From Acanthosepion pharaonis (taxonomy: Eukaryota; Mollusca; Cephalopoda; Sepiida; Sepiidae): DNA of 64,000 nt. The DNA lies in NCBI GenBank assembly GCA_903632075.3, contig CAHIKZ030000835.1:1717501-1781500 (forward strand). The letters are read 5' to 3'. The translations under genes were made by a program, and so were the position numbers. How positions within the stretch are numbered: the first letter of the stretch is position 1; each line of letters begins with the position of its first letter. Shown piece after piece: positions 44,025-54,185 of the stretch. Below the pieces are notes generated by a model, which was not told where the DNA came from, made no database searches, and saw only the letters and a list, made by a program, of their open reading frames with translations.

Positions 44025-44690
44025 CCGAGGAATCGGAGAGCCGAGTTCGAATTCCATTACATTCACTTATGTGCTAATACTTTTAGGAAATGTATGAATC
44101 CTCTTCTTCTCTCCCCCAGCTATGGGTAAATAGGAGACCGGGTTCTATAGCCTTTGATAGCAACTGGTTTACCGCACTGTGGAGGAATGGATAGCGGCTC
44201 GGATTTAGGAATTGCAGAGCCGAGTTCGAATTCCACTCGAATCCATTACATTCACTTACATGCTAATACCCTTGGGAAAGGTATGAATCCTCTTCTTCTC
44301 CCTCCAGCTATGGGTAAATAGCAAGACAGACCGGGTTCTATAGCCTTGGAATGCAACTGGTCTACTGCAGAAAGAAATGGCACAGTGGAGTAATGGGTAG
44401 CGAGTCGGATTAAGGAATCGGAGTGCTGAGTTCGAGTTCCGATCGAATCCAATACATTCACTTATGTGCTAATACACTTGGGAAAGGTATGAATCCTCTT
44501 CTTCTCCCCTAGCTATGGGTAAATAGCAAGACAGACCAGGTTCTATAGCCTTGGGTGGCATGTTTTCTGCCGCAGAAAGAAATGGCGACTTACTACGGGA
44601 AAAAAAACTGCCTCGTCAGTCATGTATCGAAAGATACATGATCGCCTAAGCGTGTACCACGCATGGCATATATCTGACTGATATCTCCTA
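44025..44690 (+). mobile_element. three head-to-tail SINE copies (GTGGAGTAATGG family)
   Basis: Copies begin at about 44025 (5'-truncated), 44173 and 44380. Each has the box B-like GAGTTCGA(A/G)TTCC, GTATGAATCCTCTTCTTCTC and CTATGGGTAAATAG. Only the third keeps the full 3' end with CTGCCTCGTCAGTCATGTAT and CTGACTGA; the first two stop near ACCGCA/CTGCAGAAAGAAAT and run into the next copy. Confidence 0.8.
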
Positions 44691-44694
44691 AACC

Positions 44695-45225
44695 TTGTTC
44701 TGTTATTTATTTACTCAAGTTCGCTAGGTATTTTATTAGTTCTTTTCCTCTCTCCTGCTTGCTTTTAATCTGTCCTGTGAGTATCGAATTTTCCAAGCCC
44801 ATTTTCCTCATTATGTGAAAATTGAACTACCTCTTTCTGATGTTAAGTAAAATCGTCCTTTTTGTTTCCATTTTTTTTTCAGTTCATGGTATTGTCAGCA
44901 TTTTTCCGTGGAAACACATTATTGTTGCTTCAAGTCTCTTCATCTGTGATGACATTGTCTAGTATTCCCTGCTATATAGTAGGACTGATATTAAATAACA
45001 GTTCAGTACTCTTTTCGTTGTTTCTAACGAATTTTTTTCTATTTGTTAATACTTTGCATAACTTTTTGAAGACATCCTTCGTATCCCAATGCGTCTTCGG
45101 ATTTCAGGGTCGCACTTCCGTCATTTGGTCAAACACTTCCCGAATAATTAAATTTTTGTAATTGTTTTGATATTTACAATTTGCATATTAGACTGTCTCT
45201 TTTGCTAACAACCATGTATTATATC
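44695..45225 (-). mobile_element. RTE-type LINE fragment
   Basis: Minus strand, frame-broken: KRDSLICKL-like, TKMCDTEI, SLETTKRVLNCYLISVLLYS and LEATIMCFHGKML match the RTE blocks at 17940-18150 and 28380. Confidence 0.65.
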
Positions 45226-45349
45226 TTGCAATTGATGTTTAGTTCTTTAATGACCCTTAATTCTCAATTTTCTTCAAATATACAGTTGTCGACACTTATC
45301 CGCAAGGAATATAACCCAAGACTCTCTCAAGATTACTAATACAGAAGAT

Positions 45350-46070
45350 GGGTGAGATGTGTAAATTGTCGCCATTTTATTTTATTTTTAATTTCGAGCA
45401 TGCGCGTTGTTTGTTTTTAATTTTGTCGTCTGCACAGTATAGGAGGTTCACTTGGGCCTTATCTGTGAGAAAAAAGAATACCATGACGCAATTATCCGGA
45501 AGAGCCCGATGACGTAATTCGCCGGAAGCTCCAGTACGAGCATTTCAGAGGCTTTGGGTCTCAATCAAGGACAGAGCAGAGGCTTCGAAAAGAGTCGAAT
45601 GGTATACCGAGTCAACATCATGGTGTTTGGAGTGATCGCTACTGATGACGATGTTATTCCTCTTGTCACCGGGCCTCAGACTCAATACAAAGGTCTACAT
45701 CAAGTACTTTGAAGAGGCAGTGTTGTCCTGGGTCAAGAGGGTGGCTGCTGGAAGACCCTATGCCTATGTCTGGTAACGGGACTCTACACCATGAGACACA
45801 AGCATTTTCTGCAGCCACATCACCCCTTACATCTGGCCACTTAACTTCCCAGACTGCAACTCCCTTGATTATTATGTGTGGGGCGCAGTTGAGCGAGAGA
45901 CTAATAAAATTCCTTGTAACACCAAAGATGAACTGAAGGCAAGGATTATGGCAGCATTAACCAACTTAAACAAGGAAACCGCCCAGAAGAGATGCAGGAG
46001 ATTCCGAAGTCGTCTGGAGGCCATGGTTGAAGCCAATGGCGATTTGTTGAATACATCCTGGCATCTCATA
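45350..46070 (+). mobile_element. mariner-like transposon, internally deleted
   Basis: Leader with GAGCATGCGCGTTGTTTG, N-terminal piece to about 45600, then a jump to the HHGVWSD/VFGV region and the catalytic half: frame-shifted WVKRVAAGRPY and WGAVERETNKIPCNTKDEL, ALTNLNKETAQKRCRRFRSR at 45876-46050. Its 3' terminal segment reappears at 46540-46640, so the stretch between is probably an insertion. Confidence 0.75.
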
Positions 46071-46074
46071 CACG

Positions 46075-46540
46075 AGTGTCTATTTTTTGTTGTTTTGTTT
46101 TTTGTTTTGTGTTTTGTTTTGTTTTTTTGATCGACAGTGAAACAAGTTGTTCCTGTCTGTTATCACTGTGGTTACCTGACCCCAGCAGAAAGGGTCGCAA
46201 AGGAAGGACGTTTTCTACACGCTGGTCTTTGCAGTCGAATTCATTTTCGACTAAATATAAGAATTGATATTGCATGTAATTATTTGACGATCAAATTTTA
46301 CTTGACAAATTTCACTTCACAAATGAGAGCGGAAGAGATTTCCCAGAAGTGCAAGTGAAGAAACTGTTACCATAGATCTTACGATTAGATTTAATTATTT
46401 TATCTGTAAAATGATGAGACCTATCTGCCGGACTGTTGCTATGGTAACGGAGTTAAAGTACGCACATTGAAGCCTAATTTCACAGATTCATCTCGAAACT
46501 TGTCGTTCTCGCTTCCTTCCATTGTTTATAGCAGTGATTG
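46075..46540. other. insertion within the mariner 3' region, mostly unassigned
   Basis: Contains a 73-codon plus frame (46137-46358) with VPVCYHCGYLTPAERVAKEG that I cannot place. Bases 46370-46440 (minus) match the RSHHFT block of the Jockey-like LINE. Confidence 0.35.
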
Positions 46541-46640
46541 GAATGAAAGTGTGTAGAATGGGATGTCAGTGTTGTTTTCATGTTTTGTGTAATTTGGACG
46601 ACAATTTATCTACCGCCCCCTGTGTATACAAATGTTGTTG
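46540..46640 (+). mobile_element. mariner-like 3' end
   Basis: GGGATGTCAGTGTTGTTTTC, then TGTGTAATTTGGACGACAAT and CCCCCTGTGTATA, matches 52050-52110 and other copies of this end. Confidence 0.6.
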
Positions 46641-47281
46641 TTGTTGTTGTTATTATTATATTATTATTATTATTATTTCTTTTGACTTCTGGTGTGAAGA
46701 CATTTCTTTCCGGGTCCCGCCCAGAGACCTAAGATTAGAAATGACACCACTGACCAATTAAGAAAATAACTAACACACATATTTTACATAGATAAAGCTT
46801 TCCGTAAGGTGTGAGATGTACTCGTGAGAACATTGTTTTGTATTTCTTTAAAGCATGGGCTTCCAGGAATCCCTTCAATTAATCTACTGGAATCTTTTCC
46901 AACGAGTCCGAATGCTCCAATTACAACGGAGATTGTTGATGTTCCTATGTGCCACATTTTCGAGATTTTATTATTATTTTTATTTTCTTTGATTTCTGGC
47001 GTTTACACATTTCTTTCCGGGTCCCGCCCAGGGACCTAAGGCTAGAAATGGCGTCATGACACTTTCCACTGACAAAAAAAATAAAAAAATTCATAGATAA
47101 AGCCCTTCGTGTGTGCTGTACTTGTCAGAACAATTTTTTGTATCTCCTTGAGGCATGGACTTCCAGGAATCCCTTCAATTAGTCTACTGCAATCTTTTCC
47201 AACCATTCCTAGGGCTCCAACTACAACAGGGTTTGTTGATGTTCCCATATGCCACATTTTCGAGATTTCTATTTCAAGGTC

Positions 47282-47315
<34 letters not shown>

Positions 47316-47362
47316 GTAGTAGTAGTAGTAGTAGTACTATTATTATTATTATTATTATTATT
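46629..47362 (-). mobile_element. tandem LINE C-terminal fragments with (AAT)n tails
   Basis: Two units (46687-46980, 46993-47285; period about 306 bp) share TTTCTTTCCGGGTCCCGCCC, CCAGGAATCCCTTCAATTA and TGTGCCACATTTTCGAGAT-like blocks. The minus strand of unit 2 reads KMWHMGTS-type, NPVVVGALGMVGKD, IEGIPGSPCLKEIQKIVL and STAH, typical of the protein end of several LINE families. Each unit ends toward low coordinates in an (AAT)n-type tract (46629-46678, 46965-46992). The (ATT/AGT)n at 47281-47362 is probably the tail of a further copy. Confidence 0.65.
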
Positions 47363-47369
47363 TCAGACA

Positions 47370-47615
47370 ATATTAAAAACGGAAAAGAGAGTCTTGCTGA
47401 ATTGTGACGTTTTCTGTGGTCGAGTGATAGGGCACAAAGGGGTTTCAATCCATGTTGGAGGGCATAGTCTTTTTATTAAGACTTCTTGAATGCAAGATAA
47501 TATACGCACCGTTTAAAATGGAGCGTTTATTTCAAATACGAGTATCCACTATAATAAGGTTTGAAGTAATAAACATGTGGGGAAAATAAATTTAATAATT
47601 CTTTACAAAAATATA
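47370..47615. other. no recognised feature
   Basis: Nothing identified. Confidence 0.35.
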
Positions 47616-47619
47616 TATC

Positions 47620-47970
47620 ATGGTAATTGTTCTGATTTTCTTTCCTCGACTTCACGAATTTAAGCGCAGCACTAGATTGTCTGTTAGGTCTTATCATTTA
47701 ACAGTTGAAACGGCTAGATGTATCTATAAGTTCTATGCTAATAGCTTCTTCTTTCGTACTTCTCGTTTGTGGAATTCTCTTCCGACTTTTTGTTTTCCTG
47801 TCAACTACGGTCTTAAAAGTCAACGTCAGCCGTCATCTCGTATTTCCTTGAATGCTGATCTTTTATTGTCCTCTCTGTTTTTTCAAAGCATTCTCAGTTG
47901 CTTTCACATTTAATATTTAGGTCTTAGTAGCCTCATCGCCTTGCTTGGGGTGAAATGACTAAAAATATAT
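47620..47970 (+). mobile_element. Jockey-like LINE, C-terminus and 3' UTR
   Basis: One uninterrupted 97-codon frame (47620-47913) reads EFKRSTRLSVRSYHLTVETA, then FFFRTSRLWNSLPTFCFPVN. The tail TAGTAGCCTCATCGCCTTGC and GGGTGAAATGACTAAAAA follows. The RLWNSLP motif is a hallmark of the C-terminus of these LINEs. This copy ties the coding end to the 3' tail seen alone elsewhere. Confidence 0.75.
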
Positions 47971-48059
47971 ATCAAAAGTTGTGACAAGCGACGTATTTAT
48001 TAAAAATAATTAGGAGGATAGACGAAATGAAGATTGTGTAATAATTCAATTTAGTGATA

Positions 48060-48955
48060 CTTTTTAAAATTATATACATTTATTGATGCCTATTAAAATC
48101 ATATAAATTTATCGATGCTTATTAAAATTATATAAATTTACTGATGCCTTTTAAAACTGTATATATTTATTGATGCTAATTAAAATTATATAAATTTATT
48201 GATGCCTATTAAAAATATATAAATTTATTGATGCCTATTAAAATAATATAAATTTATCGATGCTTATTAAAATTATATAAATTTATTGATGCTTATTAAG
48301 ATTATATAAATTTATTTATGCCTTTTAAAAAATTATATAAATATATTGATGCCTATTTAAATTATATAAATTTATCGATGCTTATTAAAATTATATAAAT
48401 TTACTGATGCCTTTGTAAAATTATGTATATATTTATTGATGCCTATTAAAATTATATAAATTTATTGATGCCTATTAAAATTATATAAATTTATTGATGC
48501 CTATTAAAATCATATAAATTTATCGTTGCTTATTAAAATTATATGAATTTATTGATGTCTTTTAAAATTATGTATATATTTATTGATGGCTATTAAAATT
48601 ATACAAATTTATTGATACCTATTAAAATTATATAAATTTATTGATGCTTTTTAAGATTATATAAATTTATTTATGCCTTTTAAAAATTATATAAATATAT
48701 TGATGCCTATTTAAATTATATAAATTTATTGATGCCTATTAAAATTATATAAATTTATTGATGCCTATTAAGATTATATATATTTATTTATGCATTTTAA
48801 AAATTATATAAATATATTGATGCCTATTTAAATTATATAAATTTATTGCTAACTATTAAATTTATATATATATTTATTGATGCCTATTAAAATTATATAA
48901 ATTTATTTGTGCCTATTAACATTATATCAGTTTATTGATGCCTACTAGTATCAGT
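48060..48955. repeat. 29-bp minisatellite, about 30 copies
   Basis: Unit ATTAAAATTATATAAATTTA followed by TTGATGCCT (29 bp). Variants include CGATGCTT and TATGTATATATTTATTG, the latter recurring in groups that suggest higher-order blocks. Very AT-rich; no coding. Confidence 0.95.
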
Positions 48956-49091
48956 TTTGTTGTAGCCGGAAAAATTCAAGAGGAACATAATAAAGACTTC
49001 TCAAAATATTATACATGCGGCTAAACTATATAATCACACTTTTAATGAAAAGATATCCTCCCTATCAGCTTCTTCTATCAACTTTCTCGGT

Positions 49092-49180
49092 TAGGGGTAG
49101 CCAAACTTTCTTAATCTAAGAACCACATAAGATAAAGTTCAGCTGTGTGAGAGCCGCAAGACATGAACAAAATCTACACA
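49092..49180 (+). mobile_element. hAT-like terminal fragment
   Basis: TTAGGGGTAGCCAAACTTTC, then GAACCACATAAGATAAAGT and GTGTGAGAGCCGCAAGA, resembles the terminal region of non-autonomous hAT elements (AGGGGT...CCAAACT with GAGCC motifs). The other end is not located. Confidence 0.5.
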
Positions 49181-49248
49181 TACTTTTTTTTGCGTACACA
49201 TTTTGTTGCAAAATGTGTATATTTAAGAAATGCATTTATGCAATAATA

Positions 49249-49350
49249 TTAGGTTGGTGCAAAAATAATGACGTAATAATGTCGTTTTTTGACGTTAAAA
49301 AATACGTCAAAAAACGACATTATTACGTCATTATTTTTGCACCAACCTAA
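49249..49350. mobile_element. 102-bp perfect hairpin MITE, mariner (MADE1-like) ends
   Basis: Two 47-bp arms (49249-49295 and 49304-49350) are exact reverse complements around an 8-base loop, flanked by TA on both sides (49247-49248, 49351-49352). The ends TTAGGTTGGTGCAAAAATAA match the terminal repeat type of MADE1/Hsmar1-related mariners. The absence of any arm mismatch suggests a recent insertion or strong correction. If transcribed it would form a miRNA-precursor-like hairpin. Confidence 0.9.
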
Positions 49351-49354
49351 TATT

Positions 49355-49783
49355 TATTCATGTAGGCACTTTTTTAAACTGCTAATTTGTATTGGTTTCA
49401 GTAATTAAAACGTACACATATGTATGAGTGGTAAAAAGAGTTGTTATTATTTTCTAAATGATTAAAAAAATAACACGAGGTAGGCCTACAACTTCGTCCG
49501 TCAAGTATTTTACCGGTATTTTCCCTAGTAATTATTGTTTATCAAACAAACCTTCTGACGGGGTTTTATTGGCTGAAAAATATGTATTTATATATAAACA
49601 TCTTTGTTCCTCACCTGTCAAGATGCGTTCGTATCGAAACAAAAATGCATTTTTGTCGTGAGTACTTGTTTGTTCGTATGCAACATCTTTATTATAAATA
49701 ATTCTGGCTCTAATCTTGGCACTAAGCCCTCTTTTAAATTAATGCTATGAACGTTTGAATTTATATTTTTTCGTTCTCGTTAC

Positions 49784-49785
<2 letters not shown>
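49355..49785. other. no recognised feature
   Basis: AT-rich; may include the rest of the hAT-like element but I cannot define it. Confidence 0.35.

Positions 49786-49787
<2 letters not shown>

Positions 49788-49826
<39 letters not shown>
49788..49826. repeat. (TA)n microsatellite
   Basis: TA tract. Confidence 0.95.
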
Positions 49827-49829
<3 letters not shown>

Positions 49830-49849
49830 AATATATAAAAAATAGGTAA

Positions 49850-50130
49850 GAACTCGTTAGGCAAATAATCCAAAGTTCTTTAGTATTTTTTTTGTTATTA
49901 TTTTAAAAAAATAATGCTCGATACAAAAGTAGAGCATAAATAAATTATTTATTTAAAATATGATTCAACACGCTACATAAGAGTTCTCATGTTTCAAAAC
50001 AAGTTTCAATTCAATTTAATTCAAATAATTATATTGAAGTTTTCTTCTCTTGTTTTGAAACATGGGAACTCTTATGTAGCGTGTTGGAATCATATTTTTA
50101 AATAAATAAATATATATATATATATATATA
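49850..50130. mobile_element. inverted-dimer repeat
   Basis: TTATTTAAAATATGATTCAA...CGCTACATAAGAG...CATGTTTCAAAACAAG (about 49948-50005) is mirrored by CTTGTTTTGAAACATGGGAA...GTAGCGTGTTGGAATCATAT (50056-50100). The (TA)n at 50107-50133 ends it. The right half has the GAAAC form of the Penelope-like tails; 37290-37440 is a relative. Confidence 0.65.
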
Positions 50131-50134
50131 TATG

Positions 50135-50460
50135 TAATTTATCTTAGGATATTAAAACATATATAATGTTAATTATGCTTCAACACAACAAATGTGACTA
50201 TTCAGGCGATGTTAAACTACTAATGAATGAAAGAATAATTTCGAAAGCAGAATATTTAAAAAAATAAGCTTGTCGAATAACCGGTCGAATATGACCTATG
50301 GTAAATACAAATTTACCGGAAATTAATATAAATCACGTCAGGAAGATCACACACACACACATATATATATATACATATATATATAGTTTCAAGGCGTGCT
50401 ATATTTATGGGATAAAGAGCTCAATATCAGAGATAGAGCGTATGTAAATATAAAAGTAAA
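50135..50460. other. no recognised feature
   Basis: AT-rich with a short CA/TA tract at 50350-50384. Confidence 0.35.
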
Positions 50461-50463
50461 AGT

Positions 50464-50580
50464 GAACATTGAAGTCAACACTCAGAGATAATAAGCAGTT
50501 TCATGCTAGGCGCAATCGTCAGGCCTGGGGATTGCGTCTAGCATGATACAACCTGTCACATCTAAGTGTTGACTTCAATG

Positions 50581-50583
<3 letters not shown>
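50464..50583. repeat. 120-bp inverted repeat with hammerhead-like signature
   Basis: GAACATTGAAGTCAACACT at the left mirrors AGTGTTGACTTCAATGTTC at the right. The arms meet at CAATCGTCAGGCCTGGGGATTG. The minus strand of the left arm reads CCTGACGATTGCGCC...CATGAAACTGC, i.e. CTGACGA and GAAAC as in the tail at 34105. It looks like two Penelope-like tails joined head to head. Confidence 0.65.
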
Positions 50584-50584
<1 letters not shown>

Positions 50585-50629
<45 letters not shown>

Positions 50630-50650
50630 TAAATTTGTGTGTGTGTGTGT
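50585..50650. repeat. (TA)n and short (TG)n microsatellite
   Basis: TA tract to 50626, short TG run at 50636-50650. Confidence 0.9.
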
Positions 50651-50934
50651 AAGATTTAATTCCTATAATATGCTTTCGTTAATAGATGAATACTCTTTAC
50701 ATTGATCCCACAGAGGGCGGTGATCTCCCTTTTCTCTCTATATGTGCTCAGCTACGTCTGTGTGTATGTCATCCCTTGCATGTAAATGATGCTATTATAT
50801 TTGTGTTGTCAACAGTTATGTTACGAATAGTGTTCGGTAGGTTTCCATGAATATTTAAATGAGATATAACTGAGCTATGGTCAGAAAGGTGTAGAGTGAG
50901 TCTGCGTGTTAAACATGTTGTGGTGTGGCCTATA

Positions 50935-51081
50935 TATGCATTGCCGAAAGCGATCGGATAAAAAGAACATTCGGAGAGTTTTTATATAATTTATCATTTG
51001 GAAAGAAAAAAACAATTATTAGATCGCAGGAGAAATTATATAAAAAACTAAACACAGCACGTTGTCCGTCGTATTCAATGA

Positions 51082-51146
<65 letters not shown>
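50935..51146 (+). mobile_element. repeat tail, GCCGAAAGCG family, plus (TA)n
   Basis: GCATTGCCGAAAGCGATCGG, then an A-rich part and GTCCGTCGTATTCAATGAAA into (TA)n at 51088-51146. Homologous in layout to 34620-34816. Confidence 0.5.
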
Positions 51147-51149
<3 letters not shown>

Positions 51150-51525
51150 GGGGAAATAAATATTCGTACACATATACATTTTTAATTTATTGTATTTCCA
51201 ACTAATGAACAAACAAACTTTTCATATGATTTACTGTACAGAGATGCATAACAACTAAATATGCATAGAAAACAGAAAAATTGATTTAATAGCAATAAAT
51301 CTCATTTATCCATTTTAATGGGTGAAAAAGGTATTCGTACAATGCAAATTTCAGATTTTAAACTTTTAAATAAATTGATTTATACTCTAGATTATTTAAG
51401 TGGAATATTCTAGAAGGTTCCAATGTTATCATTAGTTATTCTTTAACCTAAAAAATACAAACAGAACATTCTGTAATTGATATTCGTGCGAGAAGGTTAT
51501 CATCACGCCAAGAGATAAGAAGTGA
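51150..51525. other. no recognised feature
   Basis: AT-rich; nothing identified. Confidence 0.35.
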
Positions 51526-51529
51526 CAAA

Positions 51530-52110
51530 CAATGGACATCATGGTGTTTCGAGTGATCATTAATGATGGAGACGTTATGTATCCATTCATCTTGCCAAAG
51601 GGCCACAGTCTCAACTCGAAGGCCTACATCAAGTGTCTTGAGGAGCTAGTGCTGCCTTGGATCAAGAAGGGGGCTACCTGAAGACCCTATGTCTGGCAAC
51701 AGGACTGCGCCATACCACACAAGAGGGGTACCCAATTATGACTGTCAAACAATTTCTACGACCACATCACCCCTTACATCTGGCCACCTAACTCCCCAAA
51801 CTGCAACCCCCTTAATTATTATGTGTGAGACGCAGCTGAGTGAGAGACCAACAAAATTCTTTGTAAGGGCAAGGATTATGGCAGCATTCACCAAGTTAAA
51901 CTAAGAGACCGCCCCAAAGAGTTGCAGGTTATTCCGATCTTGTTTGGAGGCCATGGCTGATGCCAATGGCAACTGTATTAAATAAATTTACTCTTTAGTA
52001 TTTTAAGATATTTTTGCATAATTTTGGTAAATATATCTGTTAAAATGAGATGTCAGTGTTATTTTAATTTTTGTGTAATGTTGACGACATCGCATCCTGT
52101 ATGTATATTG
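51530..52110 (+). mobile_element. mariner-like transposon, 5'-deleted
   Basis: Starts in the IMVFRVIINDGDVMYPFIL region, then LEELVLPWIKKGAT-type sequence and frame-shifted catalytic blocks (WPPNSPNCNPLNYYV around 51780-51820), and ends at the shared 3' terminal segment (GAGATGTCAGTGTTATTTTA). The N-terminal half is missing. Confidence 0.7.
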
Positions 52111-52164
52111 TAGCTTAGATGTGACACAAGGCCGAAAATAGGCGGGACACTTAGTTATCAGCTA

Positions 52165-52475
52165 TTGAACAGTGGATAAAGGCGTTAGTTAGATCCAGTG
52201 AGAGTACCCAAAGGGTATGAGTTCAATACCCGGTTAAGGCAGTGGAGAACTTGGAGAGGGGAATTAACAGGAGATAACTGATAACTGACATCCATTAGAC
52301 ATGGCACGTGGAACTAGAACAGTCTACCCCAGCGAGCAAAATAAAGAGTTCAGTTCGACATTCCAACCACCTAAAGAAGGCCAGAGCGAACGGCCGAAAT
52401 GTTCAGATAAATATAGCAACAAAGATGAGGATGATAGTCCGAGCAATGTAAATAGTGTACATAATACTTAATCTC
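52165..52475 (+). mobile_element. SINE (GTGGATAAAGGCGTTGG family), near full length
   Basis: Head ACAGTGGATAAAGGCGTTAG and GAGTTCAATACCCGGTTAAG, body GGAGATAACTGATAACTGAC, tail CTAAAGAAGGCCAGAGCG, GGCCGAAATG and AGTCCGAGCAATGTAAAT. It ends in AATACTTAATCTCAGAAATA, which mirrors the neighbouring array. Confidence 0.75.
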
Positions 52476-52519
52476 AGAAATATATACTAAAAAAAAAATA
52501 AAAAATAACAAGAAATTAT

Positions 52520-52975
52520 TTGTCTATATTTCTGAGATAAAGTATTATGTACACTATTTACATTATTCGGACTATTGTCCTCATTTTTGTCGCCATATTT
52601 ATTACAACGTTTCGGCCTTTCAGTATCTGTCTATATTTCTGAGATGAAGTATTATGTACACTATTTACATTATTCGGACTATTGTCCTCATCTTTGTCGC
52701 CATATTTATTACGACCTTTCGGTCTTTCAGTATCTGTCTATATTTCTGAGATGAGGTATTATGTACACTATTTACATTATTCGGACTATTGTCCTCATCT
52801 TTGTCGCCATATTTATTACAACGTTTCAGCCTTTCAGTATCTGTCTATATTTCTGAGATGAGGTATTATGTACACTATTTACATTATTCGGACTATTGTC
52901 CTCATCTTTTTCGCCATATTTCGGCCGTTGTACGCTCCGGCCTTCTAAAGGTGGTTGGAATGTTGAACTGAACCC
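52520..52975 (-). repeat. 107-bp tandem array of a SINE tail, 4 copies
   Basis: Units start at 52520, 52627, 52734 and 52841 with a constant 107-bp spacing. Each contains TGTCTATATTTCTGAGAT, GTACACTATTTACATTATTC, GGACTATTGTCCTCAT and TTTCGGCC-type bases, i.e. the SINE tail in reverse. Only the last unit continues into the SINE body (CTCCGGCCTTCT, then AATGTTGAACTGAACCC). Very similar copies imply recent expansion. Confidence 0.85.
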
Positions 52976-52984
52976 TTTATGTAA

Positions 52985-53500
52985 ATACCGTAATTTTTTT
53001 TTTTTACTTTCCTCATATTTGTCGATTTTAATGTAAAAACCTGTGTTTGAATGTAAGAAATGCTATTGCTATTCACTTATTTAATTCTTTACTTTCCCAA
53101 CTAGTTTTAGGCATTATGAAAACTAGGATTTTGAAATAAGTTGTTACGATTCAGTGAATATTTTCAACTATTTTCGTACTTAATTTTTTCTACACATGTT
53201 TTTAAGCACGATTTTGTGATCCTTTTTAGTTAATAGTTAACGGTTATTGTAGAATATCATCATCTTTTTTTTGACATGTCTATAATATGTAAAGTTTTGT
53301 GACTATTTTAATCTTTTTTTTTATTATTTGAAAACCGTTCTGTCACAGAACTTTGTTTAATATTCAAAGCATAGTTTGCACACTCCTCGTCTTGGCCGCG
53401 TTTTTAACTGAAAAAATCTTTGATATACAAAACAGAAGGTGTGTTGGTGTGAGTCAGCAAGCAACAGAAGTGGCAAAATGGTGCGAACAATGAACAAGAA
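52985..53500. other. no recognised feature
   Basis: AT-rich; nothing identified. Confidence 0.35.
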
Positions 53501-53516
53501 AGAGGCGTGAAAAGAC

Positions 53517-53804
53517 ATGAAGGATGAACTGGAAATGACGGTGATGAGAAGGATGAAAATAAAAATGGAAGCGAAGAATAAAAAGATACGACAGGAATTC
53601 GAAATGAAGAAGTATGCAGAGAAAGTCGAAGCAACACCTAAACAATATGAAGAAAAGCGTCAAACTCTGAAACACAGAAAACAGTCAATTAAGATGAAGT
53701 TGTCATGCCTTAAACTTGCATCTTCAATAAAGACACATGTCACAAAGCAGGATATAAACCAGAGAAGTGCACGCCAACACATATACGCAACCATACACGC
53801 ATAA
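53517..53804 (+). other. unrecognised 95-codon open frame, highly charged
   Basis: Lys/Glu/Met-rich with KIRQEFEMKKYAEKVEAT-like stretches that could form a coiled coil. It ends in low-complexity sequence near a CACACA run. No domain, splice site or homology is recognised, so coding status is doubtful. Confidence 0.2.
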
Positions 53805-54185
53805 GTACACACACACAGATGCACTTACGCATGCAAATTTTTGCGTATGTGTGTACTTATCAAGGATAAATGTAACTCCGAAAAACATGTCTGAAAGTAA
53901 TCCATATTTGATAATTCTTTGTTGATATTTATTGACACCGAATGTAGGTCAAAAATCGGTAGCTGAATTTTTATCAGAAATTTTTGAAGTTTAATTAATA
54001 TTAATCTCTGAATTAAGTGCAATGACAATGACTGGAGATTATGCTAAAATGATATGTAAAATAAATTTTTCATCATTAGGCTACGGACTAATGGTTGCAT
54101 TGTTCTTCAGCTATTTATAGGGGTCACTATTATACAGTTGTAAAATATATATGTAATAAATATTATTATATGAAGTGAAAGTGAA

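Noticed and set aside
46137..46358. Zinc-finger-like CYHCGYLTP protein
   Set aside because: Only one C-x-x-C pair and no second pair of ligands; lies in an insertion between mariner parts.
48060..48955. CRISPR-like array
   Set aside because: Repeats are contiguous with no unique spacers; a 29-bp AT-rich minisatellite in a eukaryotic context.
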